NCBI RefSeq assembly: GCF_028554725.1
Contig: NC_071669.1
Span: 12,839,001-12,903,000, forward strand
DNA: 64,000 nucleotides
Direction of reading: 5' to 3'
Origin: Zeugodacus cucurbitae
Taxonomy: Eukaryota; Arthropoda; Insecta; Diptera; Tephritidae
The position numbers and the translations under genes were made by a program. Below, piece after piece: positions 38,233 through 49,715 of this stretch (position 1 is the stretch's first letter; the number at the start of each line of letters is the position of its first letter). The notes under the pieces were generated by a model. The model was not told the DNA's origin, made no database searches, and worked only from the letters and a program-made list of their open reading frames with translations.

Positions 38233-38259
38233 ACGCAGACTATAGAACCGGCGATTTGG
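38233..38259 (+). CDS. Candidate 27-nt in-frame microexon
   Basis: A strong pyrimidine tract and acceptor (TTCTTTCTATTTTTCAG, ending 38232) is followed after only 27 bases by a consensus donor (TGG|GTAAGT, intron from 38260). The exon length is a multiple of three, so skipping would keep frame. Two of three phases are open. One gives TQTIEPAIW; the other completes a split codon then reads ADYRTGDL plus one base. The third phase has a TAG. The host protein is not identifiable. The tight pairing of two near-consensus sites is the evidence; use as an exon is inferred. Confidence 0.5.
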
Positions 38260-39245
38260 GTAAGTCTGCCACAAAATTTCAATTATGTTATTTAGTTATA
38301 TTTTATTTGCTCTAAAGTTTGAAGGTGATGTAGTGATAATCACTAGTCGCCTATAGTATTGAGAATATTTGTGTGGAACTTAAATACAGTTGGTTATTGT
38401 CCTCGATATGGTATTCTGCAATAATATTAGGAACTTTTATCGGATCGTTAATGATATTAGGAATCCACGAGATGGGTTATTTTCGAAGAACTTTCCGAAA
38501 ATCTATTTTGAGGGTATAAAAAAAATTTCGAGACGGTTTTGCTGGGCTTAGTAGAGAAGTTCCTATAAAGATAGGTTTAGTAAGCCCTGTAAATCCTAAC
38601 GTGTTGTAAAAGATAATTTTATGAAAAAAACTATTTGAAGTAATTTAGTACTAACGATTTTAATTAACCTAGATTGATCTTTTAATCTCACTTTTCGCTC
38701 TTATTTTTTCGCTCTTTTCTGCTACTTAACTACAGCTTAATTTAATTTCGCTCTCATTATTATTCTTCTTATCTTCAAATTAACACATCTATTACTATCT
38801 TTCGTTGTTATTGTTACATTTTTACAACGACATTGCACTTCGCAACGTTTGCATTATTATTGCATTCACAATCTTTATTTTCACATGGCTAAAAAAAGAA
38901 TGAAAGCAAAGTGCAAGTAAGTCAAGTAATGAGTTGCTTGGGAAAATGCGCCGCAAAAAATGCATTGTGGAAATTTTGTCGTACAAGCGTGTGAGTAAAT
39001 AAATAAATAAGTGAATCAGAAGAAAGTTGCACGAAGATTGCATGTAGAGGAAGGTACAAGGGCGACGGTTGCAAGCGTTAATTTGTAAGAGAGTAGAATT
39101 ATATGTAGATACAACAAAAAAATAAAGAAAGAAAATTGCAATTGCTAGAGCGCTGTGCTTAGAGTAATAAGATATTAAAGAGTAATAAAGTTCACCGATT
39201 TGAATAAAATGAAAGATAATTGAGACAAGTGAAATTTGTGATGTG
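38260..39245. other. Spacer
   Basis: No supported gene or repeat. AT-rich with short ORFs, leading into the hexanucleotide array. Confidence 0.4.
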
Positions 39246-39911
39246 GTTAAAGTTAAAGTTAAAGTTAAAGTTAAAGTTAAAGTTAAAGTTAAAGTTAAAG
39301 TTAAAGTTAAAGTTAAAGTTAAAGTTAAAGTTAAAGTTAAAGTTAAAGTTAAAGTTAAAGTTAAAGTTAAAGTTAAAGTTAAAGTTAAAGTTAAAGTTAA
39401 AGTTAAAGTTAAAGTTAAAGTTAAAGTTAAAGTTAAAGTTAAAGTTAAAGTTAAAGTTAAAGTTAAAGTTAAAGTTAAAGTTAAAGTTAAAGTTAAAGTT
39501 AAAGTTAAAGTTAAAGTTAAAGTTAAAGTTAAAGTTAAAGTTAAAGTTAAAGTTAAAGTTAAAGTTAAAGTTAAAGTTAAAGTTAAAGTTAAAGTTAAAG
39601 TTAAAGTTAAAGTTAAAGTTAAAGTTAAAGTTAAAGTTAAAGTTAAAGTTAAAGTTAAAGTTAAAGTTAAAGTTAAAGTTAAAGTTAAAGTTAAAGTTAA
39701 AGTTAAAGTTAAAGTTAAAGTTAAAGTTAAAGTTAAAGTTAAAGTTAAAGTTAAAGTTAAAGTTAAAGTTAAAGTTAAAGTTAAAGTTAAAGTTAAAGTT
39801 AAAGTTAAAGTTAAAGTTAAAGTTAAAGTTAAAGTTAAAGTTAAAGTTAAAGTTAAAGTTAAAGTTAAAGTTAAAGTTAAAGTTAAAGTTAAAGTTAAAG
39901 TTAAAGTTAAA
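39246..39911. repeat. Perfect (GTTAAA)n satellite, 111 copies
   Basis: 666 bases of uninterrupted GTTAAA without a single variant, followed by two decaying units (GTTGAA, ATTGAAGTTT). Because the 6-base unit holds a stop in only one frame per strand, two frames stay open on each strand. These encode artificial (KL)n, (KV)n, (FN)n and (LT)n dipeptide repeats. They are not considered genes. Confidence 0.98.
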
Positions 39912-42344
39912 GTTGAAATTGAAGTTTAAGAAAAATATAAGCTCAAAAATATTAAAAAATGCAAACAAATTAAAAAATCTAACGTGCATTAAGAAATTTG
40001 TCGATGAAATTTAAATTCGTCTACAACAACAGCATAAAATAGCAAAGAACCCAGAATCGTAAAACTTAATGTGACAACTGTGAATACTACGAAATCATAG
40101 CGTTGGTAGTAACTAAAGTGGTGAAGCACGTTCACGGTACTTTCGTTTTTGTTTTGTTTTTGCCTTTCATAATTTTTAAGTGCCTTCCAGTTATGTTGTT
40201 GTTAACACCGTATATATGTCTGTATGTACGTATTTTTGATTATTTTTGCCCTTCTTCTCTGTTATTTCTTTCGTTGTGCCATAAAAATTGCGCGCACTTG
40301 ACCTTGAAAAACCAAATTGGTTTATTTGTATGCATGGGAGTGTATGTGTGTGATTCACGCTCAGCTGCTGCTGTCGTGCTGTAATTGTCATTGCTGCTAG
40401 TTGTTGTTGTTGCCGTTGATTGTTTTTCTTTTTTTATGGCTTCTCCTCTGCTCATTCGCCTCCCTGATTCTAATGACAGCGTTTTTAACGTAATTGCTTT
40501 TGTTATTGCTTTGCTTTTTGTTGTAACTTTGCATTTTTGTTGTTTGTGTTATGATTGTTAAAGCAGCTGATGTTGTTACCACAGTTATTGTGTTTTGTTG
40601 TTGCTTATAAATGCTTCAGTTGATTTTAATTTAGTTGTTTTTTTTCGTACAGCTGCGACTGCGCCCTTATTAGTTGTTGTTGCCATTTATGAATGTGAAA
40701 TTGAAATATTTTCATTTTCATTTTTCATTTACATATTTATGCAGCAGCATTTTTGTAGTTATTTAATACTAATTTTTGTACTTTTCTTTTTATTTTCTTT
40801 TGTACACTTTGTTTTGCTTGCATGTGTATTGTTAGTTTATTCTGTCGTTTATTGGTGCACAATGAGTGGCTCTTAAACTAAGATTTACTGTTGTTGGTTT
40901 TGAATATTTTTAGATAATAATTTTTTGTGATTTCATTGTCTTTCGGGTTTTTGTATTATTTCTTTGATTTCTTAATGTCTCTTGAAATGTTTCTGAAGTA
41001 ATTAGAACTTATATGTTTATATCGTTTGAGAGTGTTCTGGTGCATCAGACTGCAGTAATAATTTTTTTATATAATAGTTTTTTGTATTTTTTTTGTCTTA
41101 AAGAAAATAGTTTACATCAAACTATTTAACTATGAGAATATAGGATGACGCTCTTCCTTTTTATTTCATTCATATTACAAGAGTTGCTATTCATATATCG
41201 TACCATCTTCATTTTCAGTACCATTTTTGAATCATTTTTAACTATTTGAACTCTACCAAACATACTATGAAATAGCTTATGGATCTCGCTTCTTATCTGG
41301 TTTTCTAGTTCTTATCGGGTTTCAAGTTGGTATTATAAACCTCTACGTTCTTGATCTATCTTCGCTCTCAATATCGAAATAGCAATAACCGCTTTTTAAA
41401 CGACTGAACTTCATATTGTTCTCCGGTTAGAATTTATACTCAAAAGTTGAGATCGTATTCATATCGAAGCATAAATGTTGATTTCACAGATACATTTTTC
41501 TGGATATAAAATCTGACTTCAATGAAATATTCTCCGATATTTAGCTATTACTTTCTCTTCACCTTAATTCAAAATAAATGTTTTCCAACTGCTGCTTCTT
41601 CATTTAGCCCATTATAGCTACTATTAACTATAACTGCTTGCATAATAAATATATAAATACAAATGCAATTTCCCACAATTACTATTCCTTCGCAATATTT
41701 CCACCTAATTGCTTGAATTATAAATTTATGCAATTTATTTTTCAATTGAGGTCACCACATACACATTTGCGACGAGTCGGGCCTCTTGAAAACTGTATAA
41801 GTACTGACGTTCCTTTATAATTTATTCACAACCGCAAATGTTTATTTACCTAACCTTTAAGTTGTGGTATTTGTTGTGGCTAATTGGATTGTCACTGCCT
41901 GGCATCCTCAGTAACTGTTCTATTTTCCGCTCCCTTTCTCTTTTGATTGACTATGATTGACTATTCACGTGGATGTCGGTCGCAATCATAATAAAATATG
42001 ACGAATTCAGCTCGACGCCGCCGCTCAATGACACTTGACAGCATTTATTAGTAATAATTAATTTTAATTGATTGATTTTTTTTATTTGATGAAAACAGTG
42101 GGAGAATATATTATTTGTATGTATATTTGTTGATTTTATGCGGATGCATTTTAAAGTAGATTTGTGGTGAGTTATAAAAAAATTTTTGTTTTTTTGGGTT
42201 TGAAATTAATGTGATTTAAACATTTACATATTTTTGGGGATTTTTCACAGGATAGTTTTGTTCACATAATGGACGCAGCTAGAGATAGTGTTTTTTTGGG
42301 AAAGTGGTAACTCCTCATCTATATATCAACGAAATACCGGAATA
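39912..42344. other. Spacer with TTG tracts
   Basis: No gene supported. TTG-rich patches near 40397-40415 and 40590-40605 give poly-Asn/Thr frames on the reverse strand. Confidence 0.4.
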
Positions 42345-42755
42345 AAACTGTACAAATACAGCAATGGACTAAAAATTGTCGACATCGGACTATAACACTT
42401 CAAGTGCCCAGATATCTGACATGAGGACCTTAGTGACTATTGATATTTTTGTACCGAAAACATCGGTAAATCTCTCAGGAATTTTAAAGAAACTTTGAGG
42501 GAATCTTTTTCTTCTAATAATGTGTCTCCGTGCCAAAAATTGATGAAATCGTGTCACAATTTCCCTTACCTCCTATATACCTCATATTAGAGTCTTCATA
42601 CTTCCTGTAGATTTTATTTCTTATATATCGGTTAAAATACGTGAGATATCTTAGCAAAATTAAGTGAACATAAAATTGTGAATATTATGTAGCTTGGTGG
42701 TAGCAATTGTTATCGAGCCATGAATTACCACAGTTTTCATCCTCCTTACTTGTTT
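42345..42755 (-). repeat. Reverse copy of the 5.84-kb dispersed repeat family
   Basis: Read on the minus strand it starts AAACAAGTAAGGAGG and shares the GAGATTTACC / CGGTAAATCTCTCA block, TTCTTCTAATA-TGTGTCTC, CCAAAAATT and TATATACCTCAT with the 5838-6754 element. It keeps about half of that element. Boundaries are approximate. Confidence 0.65.
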
Positions 42756-45057
42756 AATAATTAATTGATATTTTTTTTTTTAACTCGCTGTATTTAAAAC
42801 TGCCATTCAACTAGCCTTATCATAAAAACTAAAATATTATAAATACAAATATTAACCTCACATTATTGTTAATAAAAAATCAACAATCAACATTCCATTA
42901 CAATTTCAATGCCGATGATCTTCACTTCCACTTTGTCCTTCACCTCAACGCCACACTTATCAGCTTAGCCTCAGCTTCAACTTCAGTCTCAGCTGTGCCA
43001 CTTTGATGTTTAGCTGAGTGCGAAATGATTCATAGGCGCACTAACTGATATAAAATGGCATATTGACTGTGAGCTTGGTTAGTCGCTTGGTTGCTTGAAA
43101 ACCGTTCCCCTCGCTGAAGCACCGTTCAACTTTCTGAAGCAGTTCAGAAGCAAAGCGTTGCTTGGTATGAAGTACCGCGCACACATAACTACGCAGCAAC
43201 ACGACGATCAACGAGTATAGAGCAACCACAACAACAAGCTTGGTAACGGCAAAAAGTGTTGCTGCTACAACTGTTGTTGCGGCTTGCTGCTTGGTGCGCA
43301 TGTTGAACACTGCTCGCTGCAAACACTTGTCATTCTTAAGGTTGTTGGCTAATATACATACACATACACATACAATGGTAGTTGTTGTTGTTGCTCCGTT
43401 TGGATAATAGCTGCATTTAATGTTGTTGTTTTTGTAATTGGTATTGCTATTGCTTGCTGCTCTAATGCAATATTTTTATTATTGTGGTTAGTAGTGGATG
43501 CTGTGCATAGTTAGCTCTGCTACTTCTTCATCATTATTCTCTTTAGCGGTGCTTGTTGTTGCTGTTGGCACGAGCAATGAAGTCCCAGACGACCAACATC
43601 TGTTTATATGAAGTAATTGCTTTCTTGTAGTTTTTCTTATTGTTGTTTCGACTAGAAATTATATGACATTGTTATATGATTTGGTGTGGCTTAACTGCAT
43701 GACAAGGTTGTCTTGATAGTGGTGACCTGAGTATGACATACTGAATGCTGGGGCTGAGTTCGAAACTTAAATTTTGTATTTGTGAACTGTAAAGGGAAGT
43801 TTTCCGAAACCGAAAAAAATTAATCTCAGGTGTTCTTCCTGAACAACGAAACTTATATATTTAATAGAGTTTATCTAAGTCTATATAGTTCCAAAAATGG
43901 AATGCTTAACCCGAAAAAGTTGAAAAACGAAAGTAATATTGTAACTACACTGTGTCAGTATATAATATTTTAGTCCACGACCCGAAGTTGTTAGTTTCTG
44001 TCACGATAGATTTCAAGACCATTGTTTCGGCTTTCTTTCATCACATGCTTTTCTACCTCTTCAAGCGAAATACGCAAATATTTTGTTTTGAGAAAAAATA
44101 GAGTCGTTCAGTTCTTATGATCTCCTATCCTTCGAATCTATTATAAAATGATAATTTTTGGACAAATTATGGTTCAAAACCCTTTTTGCCCGGAAATCAG
44201 CTCATTAGGAGAGCAAATTACTCTTACCTAATGGAGAACCATTGTTTCAAATATTTTTTTGTTGTTCATATTGGATATTCTATATTGAATATATTTTGCT
44301 TATTATCATATTTTGTTCATTATTATTATTGTTGTTGCTGTATGCAGTTTCGAAATTCTGTTCACTTTCCATCATCTTCGAATCATTAAAGTGTCACCAG
44401 TATCATTTGTTGTCGCTTCTTCGTACTGATGCGACTACAAATCTTCGTTTTACTTGGCAGCTGTGAGTCTGCACAGATCTGTGACATTCGAAGTTATTGT
44501 TGTTGCTGTATAACTGTGGTATGCCAAGAGTGCTATTACCTTGTTGTAAGCATTTGATGATGACTAGTCGCATTGTTATTGCTGAGTTGTTGTTATTGTT
44601 GTTATTGTTGTTTTTGTCATATGCATTAATATCAGTGAAACAGGTTTTTCGCTCGCAATGGGGGTCATACATATGTACGTGTATGTATATAAATAGAATT
44701 TATCAGTCAAGGTCAGTGGAGGCTGCAAAGCAGCTGAGCATGTAAGCGTGTGTGTGGCACGAGAAAAGGGTGTGTAAATATGTATTTAAGTGCATGCAAT
44801 TGTAAAAAAGGGTGTGCTGAGGAATACACTTAATATTCATATATTAAGCTGACACATATTTATATTTTTAAATGCATTTTCATTGATGTTTATATGTATA
44901 TGTCTTAGTAGAGTTCTCATTATTATGCAGTAAGCTGTTTTTTCTCATTCCTCGCTTTTTTCACACGATTACGTGTCAGTAATTTTCCATTTTTAATTTC
45001 AATTCAAGATTTTTTGCTCTTTAAATATTCGCACTTATTGTTATTGTTGCAAGTATT
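42756..45057. other. Spacer with TTG/AAC tracts
   Basis: No gene recognised. TTG-type microsatellites occur at 43381-43394, 44322-44340 and 44584-44612. Short ORFs only. Confidence 0.4.
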
Positions 45058-45059
45058 TA

Positions 45060-45231
45060 CAGTTGAACTAACATAACTCGAACTGCTTTAACTCGAAGCT
45101 CTCCATTACTCGAGCTCTTCAATTGCCAATAGAAGTCAAATTTCATACAAATTACCTTCTATAACTCGAAGTCTCTCTAAATCGAAGTTTTTTTGTGGAT
45201 TATGGTGATTCGAGTTAGGGAAGTTCAACTG
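45060..45231. mobile_element. Pogo/Tigger-like MITE (172 bp)
   Basis: Inverted ends CAGTTGAACTAACATAACTC (45060-45079) and GAGTTAGGGAAGTTCAACTG (45212-45231), with a few mismatches, are flanked by TA at 45058-45059 and 45232-45233. The CAGTTGAAC...TAACTCGAA end resembles ends of pogo/Tigger-class elements as generally known. The interior has three or four ACTCGAAG-like words. Too short to encode protein. Confidence 0.75.
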
Positions 45232-45559
45232 TATTTTTATTTTTCAATCTCTACACGTGTTGCCCTCATCAACTGTAAGCAGGTGTCACAACACAAAATG
45301 TGCTGGTAATGAAATTTTTTATATAAACATTTATATCTAACACATACTTGGTGCTAAAAGTAATGGTACAGGTAGGAAAATTGCTCTGCTTCGGACTCAT
45401 TAGTTTGCGGATGATTTGGAAGGAGTAACTAGTAAATTTTGAGTTGAAAAAAGTACCTAATAAATCAAATTCAGTCCTGAACTTATTTTGAAAATTAGGA
45501 TCTATGTAACCACTAAAAATATCATACGACGGCAGTCCTCGGTTCCAAACACCCAATGA

Positions 45560-45910
45560 AGTTGTTCAACTTCTATCATGGTCCAAATATCAGGCGTCGT
45601 ACTCGAGGTCGTTTGCGGCCCTTATTAGATCTGACAATTTTCCACCACACTTTTGGATCCAAAATCATATCTTAAAAAGTACTCTACAAATTTCAACGAA
45701 ATTTGGTGCATAATATAATATTTTCTTGACACCCTGATGTTACAATGGGAAATGGGCCAAATCGGTTAACAACTACGCCTAATTCCCATATAACACATTG
45801 TTGAAGTCCAACCTGATTCGTTCACCTTGCAATAAAGGTTTTTTTTTACCGAAAATATCGATAAATCTCTCTCATATATTTTATATAGTGGTATTACTTC
45901 TCCTAGTCCC
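45560..45910 (-). repeat. Degenerate dispersed-repeat fragment
   Basis: Shares CCGAAAATATCGATAAATCTCTC with the 42.4-kb copy and CCCATATAACAC and GTTACAAT-type phrases with the 55.7-kb repeat. It appears to be an old, heavily mutated relative with uncertain limits. Confidence 0.4.
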
Positions 45911-46067
45911 GACCGTCATGATAGATAGTATAGTTGTTGTATATTAAAAATTAAATTATACTATTAGACCTAAAAAGTAAACTCTGTGGTCTCGGGTTTC
46001 TCCGAAAGTTTGAGTCGGTCAAAATAATATCGTCGTGGTCTAATTATTTCACTCTAATTGATTAGTA

Positions 46068-49000
46068 CTTCTTCTTCTTAACTGGCGTAGAAACCGCTTA
46101 CGCGGTTATAGCCGAGTCCACAACAGTGCGCTACGCATCTCTCCTTTTGGCGGTTTGGCGCCAATTGGTAATACCAAGTGAAGACAGGTCCTTCTCCACC
46201 TGGTCCTTCCACCGGAGTGGAGGTCTCCCTCTTCCTCGGCTTCCACCAGCGGGTACTGCATCGAAAACTTTCAGAGCTGGGGCACTTTCATCCATTCGAA
46301 CAACATGACCCAGCCAGCGTAGCCGCTGTCTTTTTATTCGCTGGACTATGTCTATGTCGTCGAACAACACATACAGCTCATCATTCCATCTTCTGCGGTA
46401 TTCGCCGTTGCCAATGTTTAAGGGACCGTAAATCTTCCGCAAAACCTTTCTCTCGAAAACTCCTAGTGCCGTCTCATCGGATGTTGACACCGTCCACGCT
46501 TCTGCACCATAAAGTAGGACGGGAATGATGAGGGACTTGTAGAGTTTAGTTTTTGTTCGTCGAGAGAGGACTTTACTTTTCAATTGCCTACTCAGTCCAT
46601 AGTAGCACCTGTTGGCAAGAGTGATTCTGCGTTGGATTTCAAGGCTGACATTATTATCGGTGTTAATGTTGGTTCCTAGGTATACGAAATTATCTACAAC
46701 TTCAAAGTTATGACTGTCAACAGTGACGTGGGAGCCAAGACGCGAATGCGCTGACTGTTTGTTTGATGACAGGAGATATTTCGTCTTGTCCTCGTTCACC
46801 ACCAGACCCATTCGCTTCGCTTCCTTATCCAGGCGGGAAAAAGCAGAACTAACGGCGCGGGTGTTGTTTCCGATGATATCAATATCATCGGCGTACGCCA
46901 GGAGCTGTACACTCTTGTAGAAGATTGTACCTTCTCTATTTAGCTCTGCAGCTCTTATAATTTTCTCCAGCATCAAGTTAAAGAAGTCGCACGATAGCGA
47001 GTCACCTTGTCTGAAACCTCGTTTGGTATCGAACGGCTCGGAGAGGTCCTTCCCGATCCTGACGGAGCTTTTGGTGTTGCTCAACGTCAACTTACACAGC
47101 CGTATTAGTTTTGCGGGGATACCAAATTCAGACATCGCGGCATAAAGGCAGCTCCTTTTCGTGCTGTCGAAAGCAGCTTTAAAGTCGACAAATAGATGGT
47201 GTGTGTCGATCCTTTTTTCACGGGTCTTCTCCAAGATTTGGCGCATGGTGAATATCTGGTCAGTTGTTGATTTTCCAGGTCTAAAGCCACACTGATAAGG
47301 TCCAATCAGTTTGTTGACGGTGGGCTTTAGTCTTTCACACAGTACGCTCGATAGAACCTTATAAGCGATGTTAAGGAGGCTTATCCCACGATAGTTGGCG
47401 CAGATTGTGGGGTCTCCCTTTTTGTGGATTGGGCAGAGTACACTGAGATTCCAATCGTCGGGCATGCTTTCTTCCGACCATATTTCGCAAAGAAGCTGAT
47501 GCATGCACCTTATCAGCTCTTCGCCGCCGTATTTGAATAGCTCGGTCGGCAATCCATCGGCCCCCGCCGCCTTGTTGTTCTTCAAGCGGGTAATTGCTAT
47601 TCTAATTTCTTCACGGTCGGGCAATGGAACATCTGTTCCATCGTCGTCGATTGGGGAATCGGGTTCGCCATCTCCTGGTGTTGTACTTTCACTGCCATTC
47701 AGCAGGCTGGAGAAGTGTTCCCTCCACAAACACAGTATACTCTGGTCATCAACCACTAGATCACCGCTGGGGGTCCTACAGGAGTGTGCTCCGGTCTTGA
47801 AACCTTCAGTTAGTCGCCGGATCTTTTCGTAAAATTTTCGAGCATTACCCCTGTCGGCCAGCTTGTCAAGCTCTTCATACTCACGCATTTCTGCCTCTTT
47901 CTTTCTTTTTCTGCAAATGCGTCTCGCTTCCCTCTTCAGCTCTCGGTATCTTTCCCATCCCGCTCGTGTTGCGGTCGATCGCAACATTGCGAGGTAGGCA
48001 GTCTGTTTTCTCTCCACTGCGAGACGACAATCCTCATCATACCAGCTGTTTTTTTGGCTTTTCCGAAAGCCAATGGTTTCGGTTGCAGCTGTACGCAAGG
48101 AGTTTGATATGCCGTCCCACAGCTCCCTTATACCGAGATGCTGATGAGTGCTCTCAGAGAGCAGGAGTGCAAGTCGAGTAGAAAATCGTTCGGCTGTCGG
48201 TTGTGATTGCAGCTTCTCGATGTCGAACCTTCCTTGTGTTTGTTGACGTGTGCGCTTTTCTACACAGAGGCGGGTGCGTATCTTAGCTGCTACAAGATAG
48301 TGGTCTGAGTCGATGTTGGGACCACGAAGCGTACGCACATCAAAAACACTGGAGACATGTCGTCCATCTATCACAACATGATCGATCTGGTTGCGAGTGA
48401 TTCGATCCGGGGACAGCCAAGTAGCTTGATGGATTTTCTTATGCTGGAATCTAGTGCTACAGATGACCATATTTCGGGCCCCGGCGAAGTCGATCAGCCT
48501 CAGACCGTTTGGTGATGTTTCGTCATGGAGGCTGAATTTTCCGACTGTTGTGCCAAAGACACCTTCTTTACCCACCCTAGCGTTGAAAACGCCAAGCACG
48601 ATTTTGACATCGTGGCGGGGGCAGCGCTCATAGGTACGTTCTAGGCGCTCATAGAAGGTATCTTTGGTCACTTCGTCCTTCTCTTCCGTCGGGGCGTGGG
48701 CGCAAATCAGCGATATGTTGAAGAACCTCGCTTTGATGCGGATTGTGGCTAGACGTTCATCCACCGGGGTGAATGCCAGGACTCGACGACGGAGTCTCTC
48801 TCCCACCACGAATCCCACACCGAATTTGCGCTCCTTTATATGGCCGCTGTAGTAGATGTCACAAGGACCCACCTTCTTCCGTCCTTGTCCCGTCCATCGC
48901 ATTTCTTGGATTGCGGTGATGTCAGCCTTTACTCTTACGAGGACATCAACCAGCTGGGCAGAGGCACCTTCCCAATTAAGGGTCCGGACATTCCAGGTGC

Positions 49001-49372
49001 ATGCCCTTACATCATAGTCCTTTATACGTTTGCCGTGGTCGTCATCAAAAGGGGGGTTTCTCATCCGAGGCCTGTGTTTCTTATTCACTGGTTATTCGTT
49101 TTTATGTGGTGGGTCCCAAGCCCTACGCACAACCGCATAAGCGGGATTCGCCTTCTCACTTTAGCTCGCTTCCAGACGGATGTCTGTTGGCTACCCAGAG
49201 GATACTTGGTCTAAGACCGGAAGTTGTGAGCTGCTTGAGCCACATGTAAAAGAATCGTTCCTGGCCACTCCCAAGTGAATGGCAGTCAGAAACTTTCCTC
49301 ACTTACGTGAACTTCTACATATGACTCCATCCTCCGAGAAATCTCGCTTAGTCTATTTTGTAACTATTTACA
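46068..49372 (-). mobile_element. Nearly full-length RTE-clade non-LTR retrotransposon
   Basis: The minus-strand element comprises about 280 bases of 5' leader (49089-49372), one long ORF (49088-46131), a short 3' UTR and a 3' tail of AAG triplets (46068-46079). The tail is characteristic of RTE elements, which end in short microsatellites rather than poly(A). A possible 7-base target duplication (ACTAATC on the minus strand) lies at 46060-46066 and 49373-49379. The total of about 3.3 kb matches the usual RTE size, so the copy is close to complete. Confidence 0.85.
46131..49088 (-). CDS. RTE-type endonuclease-reverse transcriptase ORF (985 aa)
   Basis: The ORF encodes an apurinic-type endonuclease followed by a reverse transcriptase, the proteins that nick target DNA and prime cDNA synthesis there. 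The endonuclease spans about residues 25-275: TWNVR (N33), QEMRW (E62), SDH (261-263). The motif normally read GDFNA is GVFNA (V167), a GAT-to-GTT type change removing a catalytic Asp. RT motifs: HKKGDP near 555, FVDFKAAFD (D635), GFRQGD (691-696), YADD (732-735). A Cys-free GRGRPPLRW tail follows. The stop is a TAG where relatives usually have Trp (RRDA*R); the frame would stay open about 12 codons further. Endonuclease activity is probably lost; RT looks intact. Confidence 0.93.
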   Translation of the reverse strand: MNKKHRPRMRNPPFDDDHGKRIKDYDVRACTWNVRTLNWEGASAQLVDVLVRVKADITAIQEMRWTGQGRKKVGPCDIYYSGHIKERKFGVGFVVGERLRRRVLAFTPVDERLATIRIKARFFNISLICAHAPTEEKDEVTKDTFYERLERTYERCPRHDVKIVLGVFNARVGKEGVFGTTVGKFSLHDETSPNGLRLIDFAGARNMVICSTRFQHKKIHQATWLSPDRITRNQIDHVVIDGRHVSSVFDVRTLRGPNIDSDHYLVAAKIRTRLCVEKRTRQQTQGRFDIEKLQSQPTAERFSTRLALLLSESTHQHLGIRELWDGISNSLRTAATETIGFRKSQKNSWYDEDCRLAVERKQTAYLAMLRSTATRAGWERYRELKREARRICRKRKKEAEMREYEELDKLADRGNARKFYEKIRRLTEGFKTGAHSCRTPSGDLVVDDQSILCLWREHFSSLLNGSESTTPGDGEPDSPIDDDGTDVPLPDREEIRIAITRLKNNKAAGADGLPTELFKYGGEELIRCMHQLLCEIWSEESMPDDWNLSVLCPIHKKGDPTICANYRGISLLNIAYKVLSSVLCERLKPTVNKLIGPYQCGFRPGKSTTDQIFTMRQILEKTREKRIDTHHLFVDFKAAFDSTKRSCLYAAMSEFGIPAKLIRLCKLTLSNTKSSVRIGKDLSEPFDTKRGFRQGDSLSCDFFNLMLEKIIRAAELNREGTIFYKSVQLLAYADDIDIIGNNTRAVSSAFSRLDKEAKRMGLVVNEDKTKYLLSSNKQSAHSRLGSHVTVDSHNFEVVDNFVYLGTNINTDNNVSLEIQRRITLANRCYYGLSRQLKSKVLSRRTKTKLYKSLIIPVLLYGAEAWTVSTSDETALGVFERKVLRKIYGPLNIGNGEYRRRWNDELYVLFDDIDIVQRIKRQRLRWLGHVVRMDESAPALKVFDAVPAGGSRGRGRPPLRWKDQVEKDLSSLGITNWRQTAKRRDA

Positions 49373-49379
49373 GATTAGT

Positions 49380-49678
49380 TCTTAATATAATAGTTTCAAA
49401 ATAACCATTGGTTTTTAATAATTTTTCCTACGGAGTCACAGGTGTCAGCAAACGTTTATGTAGAATACCATTAGCATATGCATTAAAATGCATGGAAATC
49501 CATTAAAATGCTGTACAAAATGTAATAAGCGCAAGTCACTTGACTATACATCACCTATCACTCCGGTGCCAACCAGCGCTTATTAACAGTTGCAGATACA
49601 CTGGCATAGTTTATTACTGCTGCTGCAATATTTCTCAAGTGGTTACACAGGCATACATACATATTATAGACATACATA

Positions 49679-49715
<37 letters not shown>

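Noticed and set aside
39220..40014. Long ORFs of KL, KV or FN dipeptides
   Set aside because: They are translations of the perfect GTTAAA satellite in different frames, with no flanking domain.
46178..49249. Plus-strand ORFs over the retrotransposon
   Set aside because: Shadow frames antisense to the 985-codon RTE ORF.
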